The notes under the pieces: model-generated
Told to the model about the DNA's origin: nothing
The model's input: the letters and a program-made list of their open reading frames with translations, nothing else
Database searches by the model: none
Made by a program: the position numbers and the translations under genes
Assembly: GCA_963794745.1 (NCBI GenBank)
Contig: CAWCEZ010000007.1
Coordinates: 470,027 to 534,026, forward strand
Source: Fen-671 sp963794745
GTDB lineage: Bacteria; Actinomycetota; Acidimicrobiia; Acidimicrobiales; Palsa-688
DNA: 64,000 bases
Reading direction: 5' to 3'
In this document: piece by piece, positions 7,523 to 15,337 of the stretch
Layout of the letters: each line of letters opens with the position of its first letter
How positions within the stretch are numbered: the first letter of the stretch is position 1

Positions 7523-10007
7523 CCTTGCCTCCTTGCGAGCCTGCCAGCAGCTCCTCCAATGCTTCCACGGCCAACGGACGGGCGAACAAATATCCTTGCC
7601 CGCTTTTACATTCTTCGAGCTGCAAGCGGGCGAGCTGTTCGGTTGTCTCGATCCCTTCCGCCAAAGTGTCCAGGTTGAGATCTCGGCCCATTTGCACGAT
7701 TGTCCGGACGAGCGCAGCTCCCTCGGAGGAAGACTCCATCTGTGATACGAACGACCTGTCGATCTTCAACGAATCGACTGGGAACTGCTGGAGATAGGCC
7801 AGTGAGCAGTACCCGGTCCCGAAGTCGTCGATAGCCAGCTTGACACCGGCCCGTTTGAGGGCCCGCAACCGCATCGCCGAGAGCCCGGCGTCCTGCATGA
7901 GCGTCGTCTCGGTGATCTCGATGGTCAGCAGCCGCGGTTGTAGGCCTGAACCCGCGAGAGTTCGCTCGACCAACCCTACGAAATCTTCGCGGTCGAGCTG
8001 GCGCCCGGAAGCATTTACCGAGACCGTCAGCGGGCGCCCGGCCTGTGCCCACTCGGCCGCTTGCCGGCAGGCCTCTTCGAGGACGAAACGGCCGACGTCG
8101 AAGATCATCTCCGTCGCCTCGAGCACCGGGATGAACTCGCCAGGCATCACCAGGCCACGCGTTGGGTGGCGCCAGCGCAGGAGTGCTTCGACTCCGGTCA
8201 TCTTCTGGTCTTGGAGGCGGAAAATGGGTTGGTACACAAGGAAGAACTCGTTGTTGCGGATGCCTTCGCGGAGCTCCGATTCAAGTTCGACGCGGTTGGC
8301 TATGGCGGCCTGCATCTCTGGGTGGAAAGAAACGACGTTCCCATGAGAGCGGACCTTTGCTTCCGAAAGGGCGATGTCGGCGTCACGGAGGAGCTCGTCG
8401 GCGGAATCGCGAGCCCCTGAGGCTATCCCGATGCTGGCGGACACGGAGCTGAGCTGACGGTCCCGGGCAAGCAAGAACGGCTCCCGTAACGAAGAAAGCA
8501 GCTCGCGGGCGACCTCCTCGGGGCCGGGCACGCCTTCGTCTGTCTCGATCAGGACCACGAACTCGTCCCCGCCGAGCCTGCCAACGGTGTCGGTCTCGCG
8601 CACCACGGCACGAAAACGAGCAGAAACTTGGCGAAGCAGCTCGTCTCCGGCCGCGTGGCCAAAGGTGTCGTTGACGTCTTTGAACTGGTCGAGGTCGATG
8701 AACAAGGCGGCGACGCCCGTGTTGTCACGGCGCGCACGGGCCGCCATCTGCTCGGCACGGTCGAAAATGAGGGCGCGGTTGGGGAGGCTCGTCAGGGCGT
8801 CATGGCCCGCCTGGTGGCGGAGCTGGGCCGTGCGCTCCTCGATGAGCTGGATCCCTTTCAGACGCGACTTCGAAATCGCCCGTACCAAGAAATAGAGCAG
8901 CAGCGACAAGACGATGCCGCCAAACAGGACCACCAATCCCTGGTCTGTCGCGGGGAGGCCCGAAACCGGGGTTGCCGCCGAAAGACCAACGACCCAATTG
9001 CCGTCAGCAGACAGCGGGAAGCTGTGGGCCACGGCGTTGGGGTCAGCCGACCCGATCCTTGCCAGGATGTCCCGGGCCCCTGACGGCTCGACGTAGGACA
9101 GGGTCGCCGACTCGCCGCGGTGGCCCTGGACTATAGGTTCGAGAATGTTGTCCGCTTGGTAGATGCCCATGATCCAACCCGTCACGGAGGCGAGCCGCGC
9201 CGCTGCTGTCGAGGGGGCTACCCCTCCCGGGTAGATAGGAGTTATCGTGACGACGAGCCCGCTGTTCGCCAGGAACGCAGGGAGCACGGCCGGCACGGTA
9301 GGCACCCCCACCTGGTGCGGCGATTCGGCGATCAGCGATGCAAGGGTGACGGCTGCGGTTTCACCAGCGCTCGCCGACGACCGCAACATTGTGCCGATGG
9401 CCAGCGCGCAGTAGTCGAGCTCCGGAGTGGTGAACGCCAGGAGCCCCGCGAGAGAGCTGAGTGAGACCCCGCTGCTCGCGGCGACTTGGACCGCTACCGC
9501 GCGCGTCAAGCAGTACGGAGCTTTGGGCTTCGCCGGGGAAAGGGTGAACGGCTCCGTTAGCGGCAAGCCAAGCGGGGGGTCGCGCAGGACTTGGCGTGAG
9601 AAAGCGGCGAGCTGGGGTTGGCGGACGTCCTCGATGTACATCAGCCCGAAGGACCCCGGGTAACGGTCTCGGGCCCCAAGCAACCGGAACCAGGTCGAAA
9701 ACTGCTCGTTCGTGAGTGCCGGAGTCGTTTCCACCAGGGTCCACGCGGTCTGGCCCAAGTCGTCGTCGCGTTGCAGCGAGGAGCCGACCGCGTCGGCGGC
9801 CATTGTCGCCATCGAGGTAAAGGCCCTGCTGGCCTGCGTATGGACATACGAGCTCCAGGCTCCTGCTCCGACGGCTGAGCAGCCCACCCCTACAAGCAGC
9901 ATCGCCGCAGCTACGAGGCCCGCACGCCGCCGGCACGCCGGCGCGCTTGCTCTGTCGGGGCCGTCAGCTACCAAGCGCGCCGAGAGGTCGAGGCCATCTC
10001 TGTCCAT
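7503..10007 (-). CDS. Membrane CHASE-GGDEF-EAL cyclic-di-GMP synthase/phosphodiesterase
   Basis: 834 aa. Two transmembrane helices (about 28-50 and 365-385) flank an extracytoplasmic sensor resembling CHASE domains (GARDRYPGSFGLMYIEDV). The GGDEF domain has FIDLDQFKDVNDTFGHAAGD and an intact GGDEF site. A RETD five residues upstream matches the RxxD product-inhibition site. The EAL domain (about 570-825) keeps EALLRW, VNASGRQL, IEITETTLM, IDDFGTGY, LKIDRSF, EGIE and GQGYLFARPL, that is, all the usual metal and catalytic positions. Both activities could therefore be live, with the sensor deciding the balance. The start is ATG 10007 with a GAAGG site. Confidence 0.92.
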   Translation of the reverse strand: MDRDGLDLSARLVADGPDRASAPACRRRAGLVAAAMLLVGVGCSAVGAGAWSSYVHTQASRAFTSMATMAADAVGSSLQRDDDLGQTAWTLVETTPALTNEQFSTWFRLLGARDRYPGSFGLMYIEDVRQPQLAAFSRQVLRDPPLGLPLTEPFTLSPAKPKAPYCLTRAVAVQVAASSGVSLSSLAGLLAFTTPELDYCALAIGTMLRSSASAGETAAVTLASLIAESPHQVGVPTVPAVLPAFLANSGLVVTITPIYPGGVAPSTAAARLASVTGWIMGIYQADNILEPIVQGHRGESATLSYVEPSGARDILARIGSADPNAVAHSFPLSADGNWVVGLSAATPVSGLPATDQGLVVLFGGIVLSLLLYFLVRAISKSRLKGIQLIEERTAQLRHQAGHDALTSLPNRALIFDRAEQMAARARRDNTGVAALFIDLDQFKDVNDTFGHAAGDELLRQVSARFRAVVRETDTVGRLGGDEFVVLIETDEGVPGPEEVARELLSSLREPFLLARDRQLSSVSASIGIASGARDSADELLRDADIALSEAKVRSHGNVVSFHPEMQAAIANRVELESELREGIRNNEFFLVYQPIFRLQDQKMTGVEALLRWRHPTRGLVMPGEFIPVLEATEMIFDVGRFVLEEACRQAAEWAQAGRPLTVSVNASGRQLDREDFVGLVERTLAGSGLQPRLLTIEITETTLMQDAGLSAMRLRALKRAGVKLAIDDFGTGYCSLAYLQQFPVDSLKIDRSFVSQMESSSEGAALVRTIVQMGRDLNLDTLAEGIETTEQLARLQLEECKSGQGYLFARPLAVEALEELLAGSQGGKDETVTV

Positions 10008-10095
10008 CGCCTTCTAAATCGGTAACTTCGCCCGCTACATGAGAGAGCGCTCACACCCTGCTACGAGGCCTCGCGGTCCGTCGTTACCGCCTCCG

Positions 10096-10640
10096 TCAGG
10101 ACAAGCTGCCCCGCACGGCCGCGCCCGAGGGCCTGCCTTCATGGTCGTCGGCCCAACGAAGCACGACGGTCCACTCGCTGCACCAGTCGGCGGCTGCTTT
10201 TGGCGAGACCCATCGGCTCATCAGCTCCACAAACTTCTCGATGTACCGAAGGCGGTGGCCTGCGGGGACGTCGCCGTCGACCAACAGGTGAGCTATCTCG
10301 TGAAGGGCCCGAGCTGCGTCAAACCCTCGTCGTCGACCTCGATGACGGGGCGCGTACGCGGCGACGACCCCGTTTCGCAGTACGGCACGTGACGGCTTCC
10401 CGCCCTGGCGCTGGTCGCCGAGCTCAAGTTGCGGGTGATCAACTTGCACGGCCCCGGCACCTCCGCATGCCATACGCCGTGGCAAAAGGCCCGCCATTCG
10501 GGCACGTATAGCTGCTCATATGTGTGTTCTGGCAGTGAGCCGCCAGATATGAGCCTCTCCGTTGCGATCCCCACGATTATCGCGGGTTTGGGCGGTACCA
10601 GGGTCTCGGCCAGGTAACGCAGGTCCTCCGGCAGATCCAT
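10096..10640 (-). CDS. Protein with HEIAH zinc-type motif, frameshifted, function unknown
   Basis: From ATG 10640 the frame reads through PEHTYEQLYVPEWRAFCHG to RPVIEVDDEG near 10325. The natural continuation, FDAARALHEIAHLLVDGD, is in another frame and runs to a stop at 10096. Joining them gives about 181 aa. One missing G in the GGGTTT run at the join would restore the frame. HEIAH followed by downstream acidic residues (RYIEKFVE) resembles small zinc peptidases of the ImmA/IrrE type, but the match is only motif-level. A gene with more than one break is also possible, because the middle segment also reads plausibly in the second frame. Confidence 0.45.
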
Positions 10641-10685
10641 CGTCCTAATTGGCCCGCGCCCGAGCGTCTGCCAGCCCTGCGCGCC

Positions 10686-10765
10686 GCACGTTCATCCCTC
10701 GCTCACACCTTCATCCCACGTTCACAGCCTCATCCCTCGCTCACGACCTCCTCATCCCACGTTCG
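10686..10765. repeat. Alternating about 20-bp direct repeats (CATCCCTCGCTCAC / CATCCCACGTTC)
   Basis: Four related units start at about 10693, 10712, 10731 and 10753. Two carry CATCCCTCGCTCAC and two carry CATCCCACGTTC, in alternation, giving a roughly 40-bp repeat present twice. The array spans the 3' end of the DUF5317-like gene and the gap beyond it, and runs directly into the 31-bp palindrome at 10760. Confidence 0.65.
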
Positions 10766-11332
10766 ACTGGCCAAATTGGCCAGTCGAACGCGTCGCCCGT
10801 ACGGGACAGGCCCGGTAGCGGTCCAGCTGACCACCGCGATGCCCATCAACATCAAGAGGTCGCCGGGGCTCAGGACCGTACGCGCCAGGTGGAAAGGAAT
10901 GATGTCCCCCAGTAGACGGAGCCGAGTGGGCCCGGTCATCGCGATGTGCTTGTAGAAGTGGCCCTCCGCGACGTTCATCGTCTTCGGGAAGCCGGCGGCG
11001 GCCAAGGCGAAGCGCGAGACCGGCATGCCCCCGTTGAGCGCCATCACGGTCGCGTTGAGCACCACTCCGGCGCTGATCAGGCCCTGGCCGTACGGGAACC
11101 GCTGCCCCTTTCCCCTACTGGCGGCACACCAGCCGACGACCCCTAGGCACGCCGTGACGGCAAGGACCGTTCGCAGCGGCCCTGACACCGCACCGAGGCA
11201 AGCCTCCATGACCGCCGCAATAACCAGTATCGGCCAGCCCTTTATTCGCGCACTGGCGAGACGGCTCAGGCTCCCGCCCGCCGCCAGACCTCCTAAGCAG
11301 CCGACTATCAGTGCTGCTGCCATCACTAGCAT
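10730..11332 (-). CDS. DUF5317-like integral membrane protein
   Basis: 200 aa with several hydrophobic segments: an N-terminal helix (LVMAAALIVGCLGGLAAGG), WPILVIAAVMEACLGAV, TVLAVTACLGVVGWCAA and LLMLMGIAVVSW. The central VMALNGGMPVSRFAL and the DIIPFHLARTVLSPGDLL region match what I know of DUF5317 proteins in Actinobacteria, whose function is unknown. The C-terminus overlaps a repeat/palindrome block, so the last about 20 residues (after VPYGRRVR) may not be part of the native fold. It is divergent from the sigma/CHAT operon with a 177-nt gap. Confidence 0.7.
   Translation of the reverse strand: MLVMAAALIVGCLGGLAAGGSLSRLASARIKGWPILVIAAVMEACLGAVSGPLRTVLAVTACLGVVGWCAASRGKGQRFPYGQGLISAGVVLNATVMALNGGMPVSRFALAAAGFPKTMNVAEGHFYKHIAMTGPTRLRLLGDIIPFHLARTVLSPGDLLMLMGIAVVSWTATGPVPYGRRVRLANLASRTWDEEVVSEG
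10760..10790. promoter_or_regulatory. 31-bp near-perfect palindrome
   Basis: Arms 10760-10774 (CGTTCGACTGGCCAA) and 10776-10790 (TTGGCCAGTCGAACG) are perfect 15-bp inverted repeats around a single A at 10775. The element lies inside the 3' end of the DUF5317-like reading frame. It could be a transcription terminator stem for either strand or a dimeric protein-binding site. There is no clear U-tract. Confidence 0.6.
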
Positions 11333-11509
11333 CTCTTTGCGCTCCCGACTTGTTGGCCCCTCTGTCGTCTAATAAGAGATGGGCGGCGACATGGCGGTAC
11401 TTTGGGCTCGCGCCAATTTCGGGACGGCAGACGTACCGCCGGGGCCGCCGGTGAGCTCTGAATATCGTGGGCCTGGAAAGACCGGGCCTAAGGAAAGGGG
11501 TTCACCAAA

Positions 11510-11614
11510 ATGCGAACCATGCTTGCAAACCGCGCCCTTCGAGTCGGTGCCATCGTCGTCGGCCTGGCTGCCGTCTGGGTAGTGGGCGGCGCACCGGTCT
11601 GGGGCGGTCTGTAG
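11510..11614 (+). CDS. 34-aa hydrophobic peptide upstream of sigma factor
   Basis: ATG 11510 opens a 34-codon frame ending TAG 11614. It has a basic N-terminus (MRTMLANRALR) followed by a single hydrophobic helix (VGAIVVGLAAVWVVGG) and a short APVWGGL tail. This is the layout of a one-pass membrane peptide or an uncleaved signal. An AAGGAAAGGGG stretch upstream can serve as ribosome site. It ends 20 nt before the sigma-factor start and reads in the same direction. Function is unknown; it may be a sensor, a leader peptide or a CHAT substrate. Confidence 0.55.
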   Translation: MRTMLANRALRVGAIVVGLAAVWVVGGAPVWGGL

Positions 11615-11634
11615 GAGTAGTAGCCTGTCGAGGC

Positions 11635-12222
11635 GTGGATGAGGTCCGCGAACTGGTAGAGCGAGCGGCTTCCGGTGACTGGGAGGCGTGGTCGGAGCTG
11701 GTCGACCGTTTCGCCAACCTGATCTGGTCGGTAGCGCGCTCAGTGGGCCTCAACGCCTCGGATGCTGGTGATGTGAGCCAGACCACCTGGCTCCGCTTTT
11801 GTGAGCATCTTGGCGACCTCAACGACCCGTCCCGGGCTGGCTCTTGGCTGGCTACCACAGCCCGCCGTGAGGCAATCCGGGTGTCCCGGCTCGGAGCTCG
11901 CCAAGTGGTTGTCGACCCGTGGACTTGGTTGGAGCACACCGACCTCGCCGCCGACGGGATCGACCATCGGTTGCTCGCTGGAGAGAGAGATATGACGGTG
12001 CAGTATGCCCTCGCCGTGTTGCCTGACCGCTGCCGCGCGTTGCTGCTCGCCACCGTCGAAGACCCTCCGGTTCCCTACCAAGAATTGGCCGGACGTCTCG
12101 GTATGGCAGTTGGCAGCCTCGGCCCGACACGGGCGCGCTGCCTGGAAAAACTGCGCCAGGTGATCGACAACATAGGACGGGAAATGGCAGAAGACACCAC
12201 TAGCTCCTGGGCGGCACAGTGA
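11635..12222 (+). CDS. ECF-type RNA polymerase sigma factor
   Basis: 195 aa. Region 2 is visible as WSELVDRFANLIWSVARSVGLNASDAGDVSQTTWLRF. Region 4 is LAVLPDRCRALLLATV followed by the helix-turn-helix PYQELAGRLGMAVGSLGPTRARCLEKLR; the GSLGPTRARCL block is the sigma-70 family HTH signature. The linker is short, as in ECF factors. GTG 11635 is used because the sequence becomes sigma-like there (VDEVRELVERAASGDW); the GGAG 17 nt upstream is somewhat far. Its stop overlaps the next gene as GTGA. It has no adjacent classic zinc anti-sigma gene, so the following 157-aa protein or the CHAT protein may regulate it. Confidence 0.85.
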   Translation: MDEVRELVERAASGDWEAWSELVDRFANLIWSVARSVGLNASDAGDVSQTTWLRFCEHLGDLNDPSRAGSWLATTARREAIRVSRLGARQVVVDPWTWLEHTDLAADGIDHRLLAGERDMTVQYALAVLPDRCRALLLATVEDPPVPYQELAGRLGMAVGSLGPTRARCLEKLRQVIDNIGREMAEDTTSSWAAQ

Positions 12223-12692
12223 GAGCCGAGGGCAACGACATACAAGATGAGCAGCTCCTGGCGGAGCTGAGGTCACTGAAGCACCGGATCGGGCCTACTC
12301 CGCCGGCGCTGGTAGAAGCCGCGAAGGCGGCCTTCACCTGGCGCAGCGTCGCCACGGCCATCGCCGGGCTCGAGTTCGACTCCGCTGTCGACGACGATGA
12401 CCTGGCGCGGGTGCGCGACGCTGGCCCTGAGAGGCGCCTGCGGTTCCGTTGCCCGGACCATGTCGTCGAACTGACTGTCGCCGAGAACAACCGGGCCCTG
12501 GCGGGCCGGGTCGACCCGCCCTTTGCCGGCACGGTGGTCCTCCGGCACCCTGACGGTGTCTGGCTCAGCGCCGCCGTCAACCAGTTCGGCCAGTTTTTCT
12601 TCGATGCGGTGCCGCGCGGTGCGGTCAGCTTGAGGCCTGTCGCGACGGGCCAGGCCCATGCCGACTTCGAAACCGAATGGGTGACGATCTGA
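12219..12692 (+). CDS. 157-aa cytoplasmic protein of the sigma/CHAT operon
   Basis: It starts at a GTG overlapping the sigma-factor stop by 4 nt and ends 16 nt inside the CHAT gene, so all three are tightly coupled. The N-terminal helix (QLLAELRSLKHRIGPTPPALVEAAKAAFTWR) is followed by LEFDSAVDDDDLARVRDAG. A beta-rich second half (LRFRCPDHVVELTVAENNRALAGRV, then FDAVPRGAVSLRP) may be a small Ig-like or regulatory fold. No signal peptide, transmembrane helix or zinc motif is seen. Position suggests an anti-sigma or adaptor role, which is inference. I do not recognise a named family. Confidence 0.65.
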   Translation: MRAEGNDIQDEQLLAELRSLKHRIGPTPPALVEAAKAAFTWRSVATAIAGLEFDSAVDDDDLARVRDAGPERRLRFRCPDHVVELTVAENNRALAGRVDPPFAGTVVLRHPDGVWLSAAVNQFGQFFFDAVPRGAVSLRPVATGQAHADFETEWVTI

Positions 12693-15337
12693 CGGACAAG
12701 GTTTCCGCTGTTGGGGACCTGGCAACTGAGGCCGTTCATCTAGCCGAATCTGACCCGCACCGGGCGCTTGCGCTGGCCCAGCAGGTTGAGTCTCAACAGC
12801 TCGCAGGATGGGGCAAACAACAAGAGGGCGACTTGGCCCTGAGAGCGCTGGCCAAATGGGCCGAGGGCAGGGCCAACCTCCATTTGGGCCTGCACCGGGA
12901 GGCGGAGGTTGCACTGGAAGCGGCAGTTGGGCTGTTCGCATCCGCGGGAGACCGCCCGGCGGCGGCTAGGGCGATGGTGTCGCTGGCACTGGAGCGGGTC
13001 GATGCCGGGCGCTTTGACGAGGCGATCGCAATGCTCTACGAAGCGGAGAGGGACCTCAGCGGAGCCGACGCGGCTCGCGCAGCAGGGCAACGGGCGTTGG
13101 CGTTGCAACGATCTGGGCGTGTCGTAGACGCACGGGACGACTTCGACCGAGCGGTCGAGGCGCTAGAGACCGCCGGCATGGAAGTCGAGGCGGCCGTGGT
13201 GAGACAAAACCGGGCCCTGGTCCATGCCTACCGGGGCGAGCTCGACGAGGCGGACGAGGACCTCGAGGCGGCGGCGAGGATATTCGCTCTGCGCGGGCAG
13301 CCCATCCGCAACGCCGAGGTGCTCCACAACCAGGGTTTTGTCGCCGCTCGCCGCGGAGACCTGCCACGAGCGCTGTCGCTGTTCGACCAGGCCCAGAGAC
13401 GTGCCGCCGAGCTGGGGGCGCTACGGCCCGAGATGCTCGTGGACCGCGTCGAAGTCTGCCTTCAGGCCGGGCTCGGCCAAGAGGGACGAGCCTTGGCCGA
13501 GGCCGCCGTCGTGATCCTCGAAGAGAAGGGGTTCACCGCCGACGTGCCTGAGGCGTGCTTGCTCGCCACGCGAGGCTGTGAGCAGGACGGTGACCCACAT
13601 GCAGCCCGAGAGTGGGCACGGCGAGCCGTCAAGCTCTTCGTCGAACAACAGCGCCCGCGGTGGGAAGTCCTGGCTCGTTACGCCGTCCTCAGGGCGGAGG
13701 CTGCCGGCGAGAGCCCTCGGGCAGACCTGGCTTACTATCTGGCGGCCACAGCCGGAGAGTTGCGCCGGGCGGGTTGGGCTGGGGCAGCATTGGACGCCGA
13801 AGTGCTCGCCGCCGAGCTGCTGGTCGGCGCGGGCAGGCTCGGTGCAGCTAAGGAGATCCTCGACCAATTGGTCCCGGGCGTGGCACGGATGCTCCCGCTG
13901 AACCGGCTCGGGGCGCGGCTCTGCCAGGCACGCTGGCACTTGGCGGCTGGCGACCCGCAGGGTGCCGAGCGAGCATTGGTCTCGGGCCTGAGGGCCCTGC
14001 TGGCCTACCAGGCGACGTTGGGGTCGATCGAACTGCGTGCCGCCGCTGGAGGACGCGCGGGCGAGGTCATGGCGCTGGGGGTCGCCCTGGCCAGGGCCAA
14101 CGGGCGGCCGGCCCGCGCATTGTGGTGGATGGAGACCGTGCACGCCGCCCAGCAAACCGACTCCGACGGTCGCGTCGAGGACCCCGAGATGGACGCATCA
14201 CTGGCGTCGCTACGAGACGTAATGACCCTTCTTGCACGTGAACCGGCCAACGTGAAGGAGCGCACCGTCCTTCGCCGGCGCCAGTCGGTGCTCGAAGAGG
14301 TGGTCAGGCGACGGAGCCGGCACGCCGTCGGCCTGCCGCGCGTTCGGGCGGCGGACCTTCAGCGTCGATGCCATCTCCGAGGCCCTAGGTGACAAGCTCC
14401 TGGTCGAGTTCGCGCCGGTCGGCAAACACCTTGTCGCGGTGGTCCTTTACCGCGGCGAGTGCCGCCTTGTCGAGCTGGCCCCGCTCTCAGAGGTGCGGCA
14501 CGCGGTAGCGAGCCTGCGCCTGGCCCTACAGGCAGCCGTGGGCCGGGCCCGCCCCCTGCAGCTTTGGAAGCGCTGGGGGCAGCGGGGAACGCGGTCCAAG
14601 GTCTCGTCCTTGACCCCTTGGCCCTCCCCGGCGCAGATGAGGTCATCGTCGTGGCGGACGGGCCGGTGGCATCGACACCATGGGCCCTTCTACCGGACCT
14701 GGCCGGCACTGCGTTGGTGATCGCCACCTCGGCCGACGCTGCGCTACGGCCTGCCAAGCGTTCCCGGCCGGCAAATCTAAGGGTGCTTACCTTAGCGGGG
14801 CCCGACCTGCGTTACGCCGAGGAAGAGGCTGAGGCCGTTAGCGCCCTGTGGCAGGGCAGTGCCACCACGCTGGAGGGCTCCCGAGCGAGCGTAGGCGCAG
14901 CTAAAGCCGCTATGAGGTCCGCCGACGTCGTACACGTCGCCGCTCACGGCGTCTTCCGGGGCGACAACCCATTGCTGTCGTCGATCAGGCTCAGCGACGG
15001 GCCGATGACAGGCGACGAGCTTGCTCAGGCCACCAAGGCTGCGCGCCTCGTCGTTTTGTCCTGCTGCAACAGTGGGATGGCCGATGCCAGCGGGATAGGC
15101 CTCAGCCGCCTGCTCACCGGGGCAGGCACAACTGCCGTCGTCGCCAGCGTGAGCCCCGTGTCCGATGCCGGGTCCGTTGAGATGATGATCGCGTTGCATG
15201 GCGACCTGGTGCGCCGCGCCAACCCGGCGAGCGCGCTCAGGGCTGCACGTCAAGCGGTGGGCGGGCCGTTGCGCTCACCCTCGTCCGCCGGCTTCGCGTG
15301 CTTCGGCAATGGGTTCGAAACCGTCGTCGTCCCCTAG
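12677..15337 (+). CDS. TPR-CHAT (caspase-fold) protein, two compensating frameshifts
   Basis: About 887 aa. Residues 15-520 are helical repeats of tetratricopeptide type (for example ALALAQQVES, EVALEAAVGLFASAGD, AEVLHNQGFVAARRGDLPRAL). The C-terminal about 300 residues are a CHAT peptidase domain: ADVVHVAAHGVF holds the catalytic His (codon 14945-14947) and LVVLSCCNSGM holds the nucleophile Cys (probably codon 15065-15067). The frame leaves near 14330-14355 and returns near 14555-14575. The middle frame encodes sensible sequence (FSVDAISEALGDKLLVEFAP), so two compensating indels are likely. It is last in an operon with a peptide, a sigma factor and a 157-aa protein. Known TPR-CHAT proteins are proteases that cleave partner proteins, but its target here is unknown. 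Confidence 0.85.

Noticed and set aside
10686..10790. Short CRISPR array
   Set aside because: Units are adjacent with no unique spacers between them and no cas genes are near. It is a direct-repeat block.
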